54,402 nt of DNA from a virus. This document shows positions 46,250 through 53,426 of this stretch, piece by piece (within the stretch, counting starts at the first letter, position 1; each line of letters begins with the position of its first letter). Below the pieces are notes generated by a model that saw nothing but the letters and a program-made list of their open reading frames with translations, was not told where the DNA came from and searched no databases. A program made the position numbers and the translations under genes. Location of the stretch: positions 1-54,402 of IMG/VR virus record IMGVR_UViG_3300036766_002274; one strand, given 5' to 3'.

Positions 46250-47191
46250 ATGTACGGACACGGTCTTTCACGCCAGATGGAAGAGTGGCACAAGGAGTTC
46301 AACGGCGCCGCCGGGGAACCGGCATGGGATGCCTTCCTCGATGACTTCCAGACACTCCTCGCCAGCAAGGCTCGGGAGTTGTCTGAGGAGCACGACAACG
46401 ACGGCAAGTTCGGCATGAGCAAGGCTGGCGGCTGCACGCGAGCGGCTGGTTTAAAGCTTCTCGGCGCAGAAGGCTCGCCGTTCTCTGGCTCCACGCGGGT
46501 CACCTTCTTCATCGGCCACCTCGCTGAGTGCATAGGCATCGCCTCACTCAGGGCGCTGGGTTATGAGGTCGGGGGCTCGCAGCAGGCCGTCACGATTGGC
46601 GAGTTCATGCACTCGTACTCAGACGGCATCATTGCCGACTTCGACGGCGAGGAGACCATCCTCTCCGTTAAGAGCGCGGCCTACAAGAAGTCCGGGCAGG
46701 AACGGCGCGGTGCCAACCGCATCTGGGTGCGCCGTGGCTTCCCTGAGCTTCCCTTCATGGGAGTCAAGGCCAGCCAACCCGGTCACTGGGTGCAGGCACA
46801 GGCCGAGATGTTCGGAGCGAACATCAACCAAGCCCTCTACCTCGTGGTTGCGAAAGACATCATCAAGGCCATGGAGGAAGACCCCTATCTCGGGGATGGC
46901 GACGGCGAGGGTAACGGCTCGCTCACCTTCTACTCCGAACTCATCAAGTACGACGACCAGTTCTGCCAGAACACGTTGCTCCCAGTTTGGGAGCAACAGT
47001 GGGCAGACGTTCAGGCCGGACGCCCCGGCGCACCAATGTTCTACAACAAGGCAGGCGAGTTCGTTCGCCTGACCGCATCCAGCCAGTCATGGAAGCCCAA
47101 CGCGGACAAGACCGGCACCTACAACCCCTGCAACTACTGCGACTTTGTCGGTGCGTGTAAGACAGACCTTGTGTCTGGATTCCGCAAGTAG
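46250..47191 (+). CDS. Cas4/RecB-like PD-(D/E)XK nuclease with Fe-S Cys set
   Basis: 313 aa from ATG 46250 with GGGAG upstream. GGCTRAAGLKLLG (first Cys near 62), HSYSDGIIADFDGEETILSVKSA (Asp near 124-128 and the E/S-x-K strand near 140), WVQAQAEMFGA (the QxxxY-like motif) and NPCNYCDFVGACK (three Cys near 294-303). One N-terminal and three C-terminal Cys is the Fe-S layout of Cas4 and AddB. It should be a DNA exonuclease acting in recombination or replication. There is no CRISPR array or cas1 nearby, so it is a replication/recombination enzyme here. Confidence 0.82.
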   Translation: MYGHGLSRQMEEWHKEFNGAAGEPAWDAFLDDFQTLLASKARELSEEHDNDGKFGMSKAGGCTRAAGLKLLGAEGSPFSGSTRVTFFIGHLAECIGIASLRALGYEVGGSQQAVTIGEFMHSYSDGIIADFDGEETILSVKSAAYKKSGQERRGANRIWVRRGFPELPFMGVKASQPGHWVQAQAEMFGANINQALYLVVAKDIIKAMEEDPYLGDGDGEGNGSLTFYSELIKYDDQFCQNTLLPVWEQQWADVQAGRPGAPMFYNKAGEFVRLTASSQSWKPNADKTGTYNPCNYCDFVGACKTDLVSGFRK

Positions 47192-47226
47192 TGGCAGGCC
47201 ACCTCACTCAACTCATGGAGGAACTC

Positions 47227-47625
47227 ATGACTCAGGACACCCTCGAACTCATCGGCAGTATCGGTAACTTCCCGGCGAAGCTCACGCTTCCCCTCTCACC
47301 GGAAGCCTTCAACGTCGATGGCGACTTCATCGCTGGCTTGCTCGCCAGCCTCGAAGTCCTCAACTTCCAGCCACCGCTTCCGGGGCAGGTTGCCACCAGT
47401 GCGCCGCAGGCGCAGGTTGCTGGCCCAGCACGCTACGCATCCGCACCCGGAGGCAGCACTGGCGGCGGTTGCCCGACGCACGGCACGACCAAGCAGAAGA
47501 CCGGCTTCCGTGGCGCTGGCTTCGAGTGCGGCGCGTGGTCGGAGAACAAAGAGCCGTGGTCGAAGGACGGCAAGCTGATGCAGGACGGTCGCACCGTCTA
47601 CTACTGCGCGAGCAAGTGGGGCTAA
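47227..47625 (+). CDS. Zinc-binding, probably DNA-associated small protein
   Basis: 132 aa from ATG 47227, with GGAGGA 5 nt upstream. N-terminal 55 residues are helical/beta (LELIGSIGNFPAKLTLPLSP). A Gln/Ala/Pro-rich linker (near 60-80) is followed by GGGCPTHGTTKQKTGF ... CGAW ... YYCASKWG, a Cys-His-Cys-Cys cluster seen at the ends of some phage proteins next to recombination nucleases. Probable nuclease helper. Confidence 0.65.
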   Translation: MTQDTLELIGSIGNFPAKLTLPLSPEAFNVDGDFIAGLLASLEVLNFQPPLPGQVATSAPQAQVAGPARYASAPGGSTGGGCPTHGTTKQKTGFRGAGFECGAWSENKEPWSKDGKLMQDGRTVYYCASKWG

Positions 47626-47648
47626 CCCACACGCTCGCGTGACGCAAT

Positions 47649-47722
47649 GCCGGTGTCGTACAACGGTAGTACGCCTGTTTTGTAAACAGGAAGTGTAGGT
47701 TCAACTCCTGCCACCGGCTCCA
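47649..47722 (+). tRNA. tRNA-Thr (anticodon TGT)
   Basis: Acceptor GCCGGTG/CACCGGC is perfect. Anticodon stem CCTGT/ACAGG with loop TTTGTAA gives TGT (Thr, ACA). T arm GTAGG-TTCAACT-CCTGC with one G-T. Discriminator T and CCA encoded. ACA is probably rare in a high-GC host, so codon supplementation is a reasonable purpose. It is 4 nt before the next tRNA-like gene. Confidence 0.92.
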
Positions 47723-47726
47723 CATG

Positions 47727-47799
47727 CCGCGCGTCGTCTAAGTAGGACACTCACCCTCGATGGTGAGAGATGAGGGTTCAATCCCCTCCGTTCGGCCCA
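47727..47799 (+). tRNA. Unusual tRNA-like gene with 8-nt anticodon loop
   Basis: Acceptor CCGCGCG/CGTTCGG has one C-T mismatch and one G-T. D arm GTCT-AAGTA-GGAC, T arm GAGGG-TTCAATC-CCCTC perfect, encoded CCA. The anticodon stem CTCAC/GTGAG encloses eight bases (CCTCGATG) instead of seven, so the decoded amino acid cannot be assigned (CGA, if T is position 33). D-arm sequence resembles Glu/Asp tRNAs. It may be a decoy, a frameshift-type tRNA, or a decayed gene. The TTTAAA word at 47800 starts right after its CCA. Confidence 0.7.
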
Positions 47800-47824
47800 T
47801 TTAAAGCAAGACAGGAACACATCT

Positions 47825-48250
47825 ATGGCTGGAGCCTCACAACGCTGGAAAGAAGTCGAGCGCCAGCTCGCAAAGTGGATTGGTGGCGATGCCCACCGCA
47901 TCGCGTCGCGTGGTGTCGCAGAAGCTGATGTCCTCAGTGAGGACTACACCTTTGAGTCGAAGTCACGCGCAGTCGCTGGCTTCCCCAACTGGCTGCTCGG
48001 AGCGTTCGACCAGAGTGAAGTCCAGCACCGCATCTACCCGGACAAGGAGAACTTCGTCTTCCTCGCCGTCCACTATGGACGCGGGAATCCGATGCGGTTC
48101 TTCATAGCCCGTGAAGTTGATTTCAAAACCGACGAGGCCCCGAAGTTTTTGGGTTTAGTCCTAGAAGCCTCGGCCTTCGCGGCAAACGACCTCACACGTA
48201 TTGCAGCACTCGCTCAAGCGAGTGAGCCTGCGGAAAGTGAAGCAGCATGA
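47825..48250 (+). CDS. PD-(D/E)XK nuclease, Holliday-junction-resolvase-like
   Basis: 141 aa. RWKEVERQLAKWIGG, EADVLSEDYTFESKSR (Asp near 37, E-x-K near 46) and FPNWLLGAFDQSEV reproduce the start, active strand and following helix of Hjc/resolvase-like nucleases. The E-S-K site is intact. It would cut branched DNA or act as a restriction-like nuclease. The phage also carries endonuclease VII, so the two may act at different steps. It overlaps the next gene by 4 nt. Confidence 0.7.
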   Translation: MAGASQRWKEVERQLAKWIGGDAHRIASRGVAEADVLSEDYTFESKSRAVAGFPNWLLGAFDQSEVQHRIYPDKENFVFLAVHYGRGNPMRFFIAREVDFKTDEAPKFLGLVLEASAFAANDLTRIAALAQASEPAESEAA

Positions 48251-48375
48251 CACTCACAGAAGCCGAAACAGAAGTCGGTAAGAGCATCCTTTACGGGGTG
48301 CTTATCCTACTCAGCGGCTGGGCGTGCTTCGGCACCCTGCTCGCCATCGACATCACCCGGTGGGTGGTGTCGTGA
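48247..48375 (+). CDS. Small membrane protein
   Basis: 42 aa from ATG 48247 (ATGA overlap). One hydrophobic helix (SILYGVLILLSGWACFGTLL) with an acidic N terminus. It overlaps the next gene (GTGA). Single-span phage proteins of this kind can be superinfection or membrane-defence factors; no family is seen. Confidence 0.55.
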   Translation: MTLTEAETEVGKSILYGVLILLSGWACFGTLLAIDITRWVVS

Positions 48376-48548
48376 GCCTCCCCAATCGCGGAGCCTACCG
48401 TACCAATAGCCGCACAAGCTACGAGCGCGACCTCGCCGATGCCAAAGCAACACTAGCCATTGGCTGCGGCACCATTATCGCCATGATGGCCTTCTGGCTG
48501 GCACTCGCAGCCGGTATCGCCTTCATCATCAAGGCGGTGCTCCTGTGA
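48372..48548 (+). CDS. Small membrane protein
   Basis: 58 aa from GTG 48372. A polar N terminus (RGAYRTNSRTSYERDLADAK) is followed by a hydrophobic helix (IIAMMAFWLALAAGIAFIIK). It is coupled to the genes on both sides by GTGA overlaps. Role unknown; perhaps a partner of the 42-aa membrane protein. Confidence 0.55.
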   Translation: MSLPNRGAYRTNSRTSYERDLADAKATLAIGCGTIIAMMAFWLALAAGIAFIIKAVLL

Positions 48549-48871
48549 GCTACACGCAGGAGTTCAGTGCCGTGAACCTTGACGACGACAATGGCAATCC
48601 TGCCGGTGGCGTTGTCGCCGGTACCGGCCTGAGTATCCGGTGGCAGGATGGCCCACTCGGGAAGGGCGATGACAGGCAGGAGCCGAACGGCGTGTTCGTG
48701 GAGACCGTCCTTTCCGCCGCGCTCCAGCGGCTGAACTACTACCAGTCCGGCAAGTTTCAGTGCTGGCAGAATCACGACGCCATTCTGCACATCTCCCGCG
48801 CCATCGCTTGCTTGCGTGACCGCACGCAGCGCCGTGCGGCGCGTGGTGTAGAGGGGACACACACACCGTGA
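48545..48871 (+). CDS. Acb2/Tad1 hairpin-domain protein (anti-CBASS/Thoeris candidate)
   Basis: 108 aa from GTG 48545. Residues 28-106 follow the Acb2/Tad1 hairpin pattern I know from phage proteins: IRWQDGPLG, NGVFVETVLSAALQRLNYYQ, FQCWQNHDAILHISRA, CLRDRTQRRAARGVEGTH. The end RxxRGVEGTH is especially typical. Family members sequester cyclic nucleotides or gcADPR signals of CBASS and Thoeris. The first 27 residues are a separate, variable part. Recognised from pattern memory, so binding specificity cannot be predicted. It lies in a coupled gene row with two membrane peptides and the RNA repair genes. Confidence 0.72.
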   Translation: MSYTQEFSAVNLDDDNGNPAGGVVAGTGLSIRWQDGPLGKGDDRQEPNGVFVETVLSAALQRLNYYQSGKFQCWQNHDAILHISRAIACLRDRTQRRAARGVEGTHTP

Positions 48872-49047
48872 CCGCCACTTCTAAGTGGGTGCAGTTCATC
48901 ATTGAGTACCCCGTCAATGCTGCCGATGCCGCCATCCTAGAGGTACTTGAAATTGCACGCAGCACGGGCTATGCCCGCGTTGTCAGTGTCGCTGCTCCGG
49001 TGGCATCGCCGGATGACGACAAAGAATGGACAATCGACGATGACTAG
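48868..49047 (+). CDS. Small hypothetical protein
   Basis: 59 aa from GTG 48868 (overlaps the upstream stop). SKWVQFIIEYPVNAADAAIL and ILEVLEIARSTGYARVVSV form an alpha/beta pattern. It ends acidic (DDDKEWTIDDD). Its stop lies 8 nt inside the RNA ligase gene. Function unknown. Confidence 0.55.
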   Translation: MTATSKWVQFIIEYPVNAADAAILEVLEIARSTGYARVVSVAAPVASPDDDKEWTIDDD

Positions 49048-49969
49048 TTGGCACAGTTACCCAAGCATCTTCAACTTCGGCCACAAGGCCGTACGCGACA
49101 TCTTCTCCAAGCCGGTCATCGTAGAGGAGAAGGTAGACGGCAGTCAGTTCAGCTTCGGCCTCATCAATGGCGAGCTTCGGCTCAAGTCCAAGAAGCAGGA
49201 GTTCACCGTCGATACGGCACCGACCCTGTTCAGGCTCGCTGCCCAGACCGTCAAGAAGCTCAGTGATGACCTCGTCCCCGAGTACACGTACCGTGGCGAA
49301 TACCTGTCCAAGCCGCAGCACAACACGCTGGCCTACGACCGTGTGCCGGGGCAGCACATCATCATCTTCGACATCAACGATGCCGAGGAGTCCTACCTCA
49401 CTGTCAACGAGAAGCGGTTCGAGGCACTCCGCCTCGGGCTTGAGTGCGTGCCGATGTTCCTCGCTGGCGACAGCGTCACCTACCAAGACATCCTTGGTTT
49501 CCTCGAAACCACGAGTGTTCTCGGTGGTCAGAAAGTAGAAGGCGTGGTCGTCAAGTCCCTCTCTCTCTATGGAGAGGACAAGAAGCTCCTTATCGCCAAG
49601 CACGTCAGTGAGGCGTTTAAAGAGATTCACGGCGGCGAGTGGCGCAAGAACAACCCTGCGAAAAGTGACATCATCGCCGGGCTTATCGCTCGCTACGGTG
49701 GCCCTGCTCGCTACGCCAAGGCAGTCCAGCACCTTCGTGACGAAGGCGTCCTCGAAGACAGCCCGCGTGACATCGGCAAGCTCATCCCAGAACTCAAGCA
49801 AGACTGGGCGAAGGAGTGCGAAGACGACGTGAAGGCCATTCTCTGGACGCACTTCCGAGACCAGATTGAACGCGGCGTTCTTGCCGGGTTCCCGACGTGG
49901 TACAAGTCCGAGCTGCTCAAGCAGCAGTTCGGTGAGCCAGAACTTGAAGAGGAGCTGATAGCAGCATGA
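49040..49969 (+). CDS. RNA ligase (Rnl2-like nucleotidyltransferase)
   Basis: 309 aa from ATG 49040. Motif I EEKVDGSQF places the AMP-accepting Lys near 31. Then RGEYL (near 95), IIIFDIND (motif IIIa, near 116), EGVVVKS (motif IV, near 167) and LLIAKHVSEAF (motif V, near 184) follow in order. The C-terminal 110 residues are helical. It would seal nicks in RNA with ATP. A polynucleotide kinase-phosphatase gene lies 390 nt further on, forming an RNA repair pair as in T4, and tRNAs are encoded nearby. Substrate preference (tRNA or mRNA) is not visible. Confidence 0.87.
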   Translation: MTSWHSYPSIFNFGHKAVRDIFSKPVIVEEKVDGSQFSFGLINGELRLKSKKQEFTVDTAPTLFRLAAQTVKKLSDDLVPEYTYRGEYLSKPQHNTLAYDRVPGQHIIIFDINDAEESYLTVNEKRFEALRLGLECVPMFLAGDSVTYQDILGFLETTSVLGGQKVEGVVVKSLSLYGEDKKLLIAKHVSEAFKEIHGGEWRKNNPAKSDIIAGLIARYGGPARYAKAVQHLRDEGVLEDSPRDIGKLIPELKQDWAKECEDDVKAILWTHFRDQIERGVLAGFPTWYKSELLKQQFGEPELEEELIAA

Positions 49970-50208
49970 CCGCACCATACGCAGTCCGTGACCTCCCGCT
50001 CCGTAAGCAGCGGGTCAACGACAGCCCGCAGGCATACGTGGCACCGACAGGTGTCGTCCTCTGCGACCAGTCCAACAAGGTCTGCCATCTCACACAGGCC
50101 GAGGCCACTATGGTCATCACGAAGCTGGGGCGACCCAGTCTTCGCGCCTACCAACACACCGCCCCGAAGGGGTGTGGCTACTGGCATATCGGGCACGTTA
50201 TCTCATGA
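49966..50208 (+). CDS. Small hypothetical protein between ligase and kinase
   Basis: 80 aa from ATG 49966. Polar with two Cys (VLCDQSNKVCHLTQAEA) and a GYWHIGHV end. It overlaps the next gene by 4 nt. Position inside the RNA repair row suggests a link, but nothing in the sequence shows a role. Confidence 0.6.
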   Translation: MTAPYAVRDLPLRKQRVNDSPQAYVAPTGVVLCDQSNKVCHLTQAEATMVITKLGRPSLRAYQHTAPKGCGYWHIGHVIS

Positions 50209-50363
50209 GCACAACACTCACGAGCTTCTGTGTCGGTATGTCGCTGGGCATGTCGCTGATTGGCCTTGGTGCCATCCTCACATCGCCAATCACCGGCATC
50301 ATCTGCATGCTTGGTGGCGTCTGCTGGGGCATCATCGCCGCCGACCTCGGAGGTGGAAAGTGA
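50205..50363 (+). CDS. Small two-helix membrane protein
   Basis: 52 aa from ATG 50205 (ATGA overlap). Hydrophobic helices FCVGMSLGMSLIGLGAILT and IICMLGGVCWGIIAA joined by SPITG. Overlaps the kinase GTG as GTGA. Third small membrane protein in this 2-kb row; function unknown. Confidence 0.6.
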   Translation: MSTTLTSFCVGMSLGMSLIGLGAILTSPITGIICMLGGVCWGIIAADLGGGK

Positions 50364-51220
50364 CCGCTCTCGACATCACCTACACGCGTGGTTTGCCGGG
50401 CTCCGGCAAGACCACGTGGGCACGGGAGTTCCTCAAGAACAACCCCGGTTACAAGCGCGTCAACAATGACGAGCTGCGCCTGCTGCTCGATGGCGAACAG
50501 TTCAACCCGAAGAACGAGGGCTTTGTTCGCATTGCCCGCAAGGCACTTATCGCCGTTGCCCTCGGTGACCGCAAGAACGTCCTCGTGGACAACTGCAACC
50601 TGTCCCCGAAGGCCGTCGCTGAGCTGGAGAACATCGCCGCTGCGCACGGTGCCACCACCACCGTCAAGGACTTCACTGACGTGCCGTTCAGTGAGTGCAT
50701 CAGGCGTGATGCCCTCCGGCAGTGCCCCGTTGGCCGCAAGGTCATCAAGCGCATGCGCGATGACTTCCTCCGTGACCAGAAGGTCGTGTATGAGCACGAC
50801 AACAGCCTGCCCAAGTGCATCCTCGTAGATATGGATGGCACGCTCGCTATCCATGGTACGCGTGGAGTCTACGACTTCGAGCACGCTGGCGAAGACGCTT
50901 TAAACGAAGCGGTCGCTTGGCAGGTAGCACTCTGCCACGAAGCTGGCATGAGCGTCATCATCGTTACCGCTCGCGAGGCGAAGTACCGAGAAGTCACACG
51001 CGACTGGCTCAATAAGCACGAGGTGCCCTACAACGCCATCCACATGCGTGGCACCTTCGATGACCGCGAGGACAGTATTGTCAAGCGCGAGCTGTACGAG
51101 AACCACATCGATGGCAAGTACAACGTGCAGGCTGTCTTCGATGACCGCAACCGCGTCGTCAACATGTGGCGCGACCAGCTCGGCCTGACAGTCTTCCAAG
51201 TCGCTGAAGGCGACTTCTAG
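50360..51220 (+). CDS. Polynucleotide kinase-phosphatase (T4 Pnkp-like)
   Basis: 286 aa from GTG 50360 with GGAGG upstream. The N-terminal kinase has P-loop GLPGSGKTTWA (residues 11-21) and a lid-type basic region. The C-terminal HAD phosphatase has DMDGTLA (near 157) and VTAREAKYREVTRDWL, then FDDRNRVV. Together they turn 2',3'-cyclic phosphate and 5'-OH ends into ends that RNA ligase can join, as in T4 repair of cleaved tRNA-Lys. The ligase is in the same operon. Domain order is the T4 order. Confidence 0.92.
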   Translation: MTALDITYTRGLPGSGKTTWAREFLKNNPGYKRVNNDELRLLLDGEQFNPKNEGFVRIARKALIAVALGDRKNVLVDNCNLSPKAVAELENIAAAHGATTTVKDFTDVPFSECIRRDALRQCPVGRKVIKRMRDDFLRDQKVVYEHDNSLPKCILVDMDGTLAIHGTRGVYDFEHAGEDALNEAVAWQVALCHEAGMSVIIVTAREAKYREVTRDWLNKHEVPYNAIHMRGTFDDREDSIVKRELYENHIDGKYNVQAVFDDRNRVVNMWRDQLGLTVFQVAEGDF

Positions 51221-51222
51221 GG

Positions 51223-51555
51223 GTGACACGCAAGCCACCCGCGCAGAAGCGCGTGGTATCTCCTGCCCGTCTCGCGTACCTCAAGATGAGGCGCGAGAAG
51301 GCTCAGGCAAGGCTGGTGAACTGCGAGGTCAACGACTTCAAGCTCAGCCAGTGGGTGCCTATCCTCAAGCAGTTCGACTACACCTGTGTCTACTGCCTGA
51401 AGCGCACGGGACGCCTCACTAAAGACCACGTCGTGCCCCTCCACCGGGGCGGCAATCATACGAGTAGCAACCTTGTCCCGGCCTGCCGTTCCTGCAACAG
51501 CAGCAAGGGCAAGCTCAGTCTAGAGGAATGGTTTGGTCTTGCGGCGTGTGCTTGA
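51223..51555 (+). CDS. HNH endonuclease
   Basis: 110 aa from GTG 51223. CVYCLKRTGRLTKDHVVPLH and RGGNHTSSNLVPACRSCNSS form the HNH ββα-metal core with two CxxC pairs. The N terminus is basic. Free-standing HNH genes are frequent selfish or packaging-related elements. It is 3 nt after the kinase gene. A homing role would need an intronless neighbour comparison. Confidence 0.9.
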   Translation: MTRKPPAQKRVVSPARLAYLKMRREKAQARLVNCEVNDFKLSQWVPILKQFDYTCVYCLKRTGRLTKDHVVPLHRGGNHTSSNLVPACRSCNSSKGKLSLEEWFGLAACA

Positions 51556-51581
51556 CACGCACGGTATACGTAAGCTAAGCT
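51552..51581 (+). promoter_or_regulatory. Possible weak promoter
   Basis: A perfect TTGACA (51552-51557) is followed 18 bp later by TAAGCT (51576-51581), a poor -10. It overlaps the end of the HNH gene and lies 25 nt before the next start. The tandem TAAGCTAAGCT may be an alternative signal. Low confidence. Confidence 0.35.
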
Positions 51582-51605
51582 AACGGCAGTGAAAGAGAGA
51601 ATGCA

Positions 51606-52637
51606 GTGACAGGCTTTTTTGGGAGCATCCATACGGTGTATCTGGCTGGCCCGATGACGGGCTTCCCGGATTTCAACTACCCCAAGTTCCACGAACTCGC
51701 GGACAAGATTCGCGAGCATGGCTTCATCGTCCGTAACCCGGCCGAGAGCTTCAACGGTGACCAAGCGCAGTCACGCGCCACCTATGCGGTGCATGACGCC
51801 GAACTCGTCGCGACATGCGACGCCGTTGCCGTCATGGATGGCTGGGAGAACAGTGCTGGCTCACGCTTCGAGACGCACGAAGCCGCACTCATCGGCATCC
51901 CCGTCATCGACGCGGACATCCTCGCGCTGAGCGGTGTTGTCGTCGGTATTCCCGTTGACAAGCACGGAGGCCCGCTGCCAAGCGGTGTACCTGTGACACC
52001 GCCCGGCTGGTGGGATACCAAGCGCAACAACAAGCGTGAAGAGCGCGTCAAAAACACGCCATTCTCCATGTCGCTGGTGCCGGGAACGTCGGAGATTCTG
52101 GGCATCTCCCCGCAGGTCGGCACCACGAATGCGAACGGCACCTCGTTTAAAGCCGTCAATCTGGTTGACGAAGACGGCGACATCACGCCGCTCGTCTTCC
52201 GCGAGCGCGTCAAGTCCAAGGTACACGACTACCTCGGTGAGGTAGACGGCGGCGGGTACAAGTCCAGCATGGACAACCCGGAGAAGCTGCCGCTCTGGCT
52301 CATCCCCAACGCACTCGGGCAGGCCGCAGCACGCGCGCTCCAGCACGGTGCTGCCAAGTACGCACCGAACAACTGGCGGCGCGGCATGCCGTACAGCGAG
52401 GTCTACAGCGCACTCCAGCGCCACCTCACGGCGTGGCTCGAAGGCGAGAACTACGACGGCGAGTCCAGCCTCAACCATCTCGACCATGCGGCGGCATGCC
52501 TGTCGTTCCTCTGCGAGTACACGGCACAGCCGCACTACGCCAAGTTCGATGACCGCTTCAAGCGGAACACACCGCGCGTGCCAACCCCGCCGTCGCTGCC
52601 ATTTTCCAGCATCGGCACAGTTGAGTGTGCATCTTGA
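51606..52637 (+). CDS. Fusion: DUF4406 and dATP/dGTP diphosphohydrolase-like domain
   Basis: 343 aa from GTG 51606. Residues 8-105 are a nucleoside 2-deoxyribosyltransferase-like domain (VYLAGPMTGFPDFNYPKFHE, then VAVMDGWENSAGSRFETHEA). Residues 200-320 match dATP/dGTP diphosphohydrolase-like (DUF5664) proteins (ALGQAAARALQHGAAKYAPNNWRRG, HLTAWLEGENYDGESSLNHLDHAAACLSFL, split for length). Both domains are often separate phage genes. Together they could edit the dNTP pool or a nucleotide signal. The linker holds a TTTAAA word (52146). Confidence 0.82.
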   Translation: MTGFFGSIHTVYLAGPMTGFPDFNYPKFHELADKIREHGFIVRNPAESFNGDQAQSRATYAVHDAELVATCDAVAVMDGWENSAGSRFETHEAALIGIPVIDADILALSGVVVGIPVDKHGGPLPSGVPVTPPGWWDTKRNNKREERVKNTPFSMSLVPGTSEILGISPQVGTTNANGTSFKAVNLVDEDGDITPLVFRERVKSKVHDYLGEVDGGGYKSSMDNPEKLPLWLIPNALGQAAARALQHGAAKYAPNNWRRGMPYSEVYSALQRHLTAWLEGENYDGESSLNHLDHAAACLSFLCEYTAQPHYAKFDDRFKRNTPRVPTPPSLPFSSIGTVECAS

Positions 52638-52888
52638 GCCTCCAAGCCAAGGGCAACCTCATCGCCCTCGCTGTGTGGATAGCAGCCCTCCTCATACTCT
52701 GCGAAGTCCTGATGGGGCAGTGCGTCACACCGGCAAGGGCCGACGTGTCATCGCAGGATGACCCGGCCAACGTCATCGCCTTGACACCGCCGTCCGGCGC
52801 GTGTCCACTCAGCCCCGGCTGGAACCTCGTCACCCTTGAAGGCAACGCCACACTCACTGGCTGTGGCGTGGTTTGGATACTCAAGTGA
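52634..52888 (+). CDS. Exported or membrane-anchored small protein
   Basis: 84 aa from TTG 52634 (TTGA overlap with the upstream stop); GTG 52625 is an alternative. The N terminus has a hydrophobic core (NLIALAVWIAALLILCEVLM) with possible AxA-type cleavage at PARA. The mature part has three Cys (CVT, ACPL, TGCG) and ends VVWILK. A secreted Cys-bonded protein is likely. Unusual for an early-type phage gene. Confidence 0.6.
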   Translation: MSLQAKGNLIALAVWIAALLILCEVLMGQCVTPARADVSSQDDPANVIALTPPSGACPLSPGWNLVTLEGNATLTGCGVVWILK

Positions 52889-53040
52889 GAGCCAAAGACG
52901 AATACGTGCTCACCAAGGCCGACCTCAACACGCCAGTCGAGCACTGGTGTGGGCAGGGGCTACTCGTTGGCAAGCTCCACCGCCTGTTCATCATGTGCCC
53001 GTCCTACCCGCTATGCCAGCATATCGGTGGCGCGCTGTGA
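52885..53040 (+). CDS. Small Cys-containing protein
   Basis: 51 aa from GTG 52885 (GTGA). HWCGQG, MCPSYPLC and QHIGG give a C...CxxxxxC arrangement. It overlaps the next gene by 4 nt. Function unknown. Confidence 0.5.
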   Translation: MRAKDEYVLTKADLNTPVEHWCGQGLLVGKLHRLFIMCPSYPLCQHIGGAL

Positions 53041-53426
53041 CGCAAGGAACGGCAGACCAAGTGCCCGGTACGTGCTTCTTCTGCGATGCCGTAGCAACCG
53101 TCAACGTCTACTACGTGCAGCGCTCGCACGTAGGCGTGCGCACCTGTGCACCCTGCATCGGCAAAATCAACATTCTGGCCCACCACTTCGGCAACGAGCT
53201 GCGCTTCTGGGTAGCCATGGAAGACGAAGGCGTACCAGAGGCATTAGAGCCATCCACCATCACTGACAGCGATGTTGGTGATGCAGTCCTCGCCGCCATG
53301 GAGCTGCTCAAGCAGCGCTACGAAAACAAGGGAGCAGACAATGACATCACCGCTACCGCAGAACCCACCCCGGACACGCAAGCCAAGGACGCCCCGGACA
53401 TCGGCGGTGGCCCCGTCATCTTCTGA
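53037..53426 (+). CDS. Zinc-ribbon protein with acidic tail
   Basis: 129 aa from GTG 53037. CFFC (near 12) and CAPC (near 36) form a zinc ribbon, followed by a helical region (ILAHHFGNELRFWVAMEDEG, AVLAAMELLKQRYENKGA) and a disordered end. The next gene starts 86 nt inside it in another frame, so the C-terminal tail overlaps that gene. Confidence 0.65.
   Translation: MTQGTADQVPGTCFFCDAVATVNVYYVQRSHVGVRTCAPCIGKINILAHHFGNELRFWVAMEDEGVPEALEPSTITDSDVGDAVLAAMELLKQRYENKGADNDITATAEPTPDTQAKDAPDIGGGPVIF

Noticed and set aside
46250-47191. Calling the Fe-S nuclease a CRISPR adaptation Cas4
   Set aside because: No cas1, cas2 or array nearby; phage Fe-S nucleases of this type are common in recombination.
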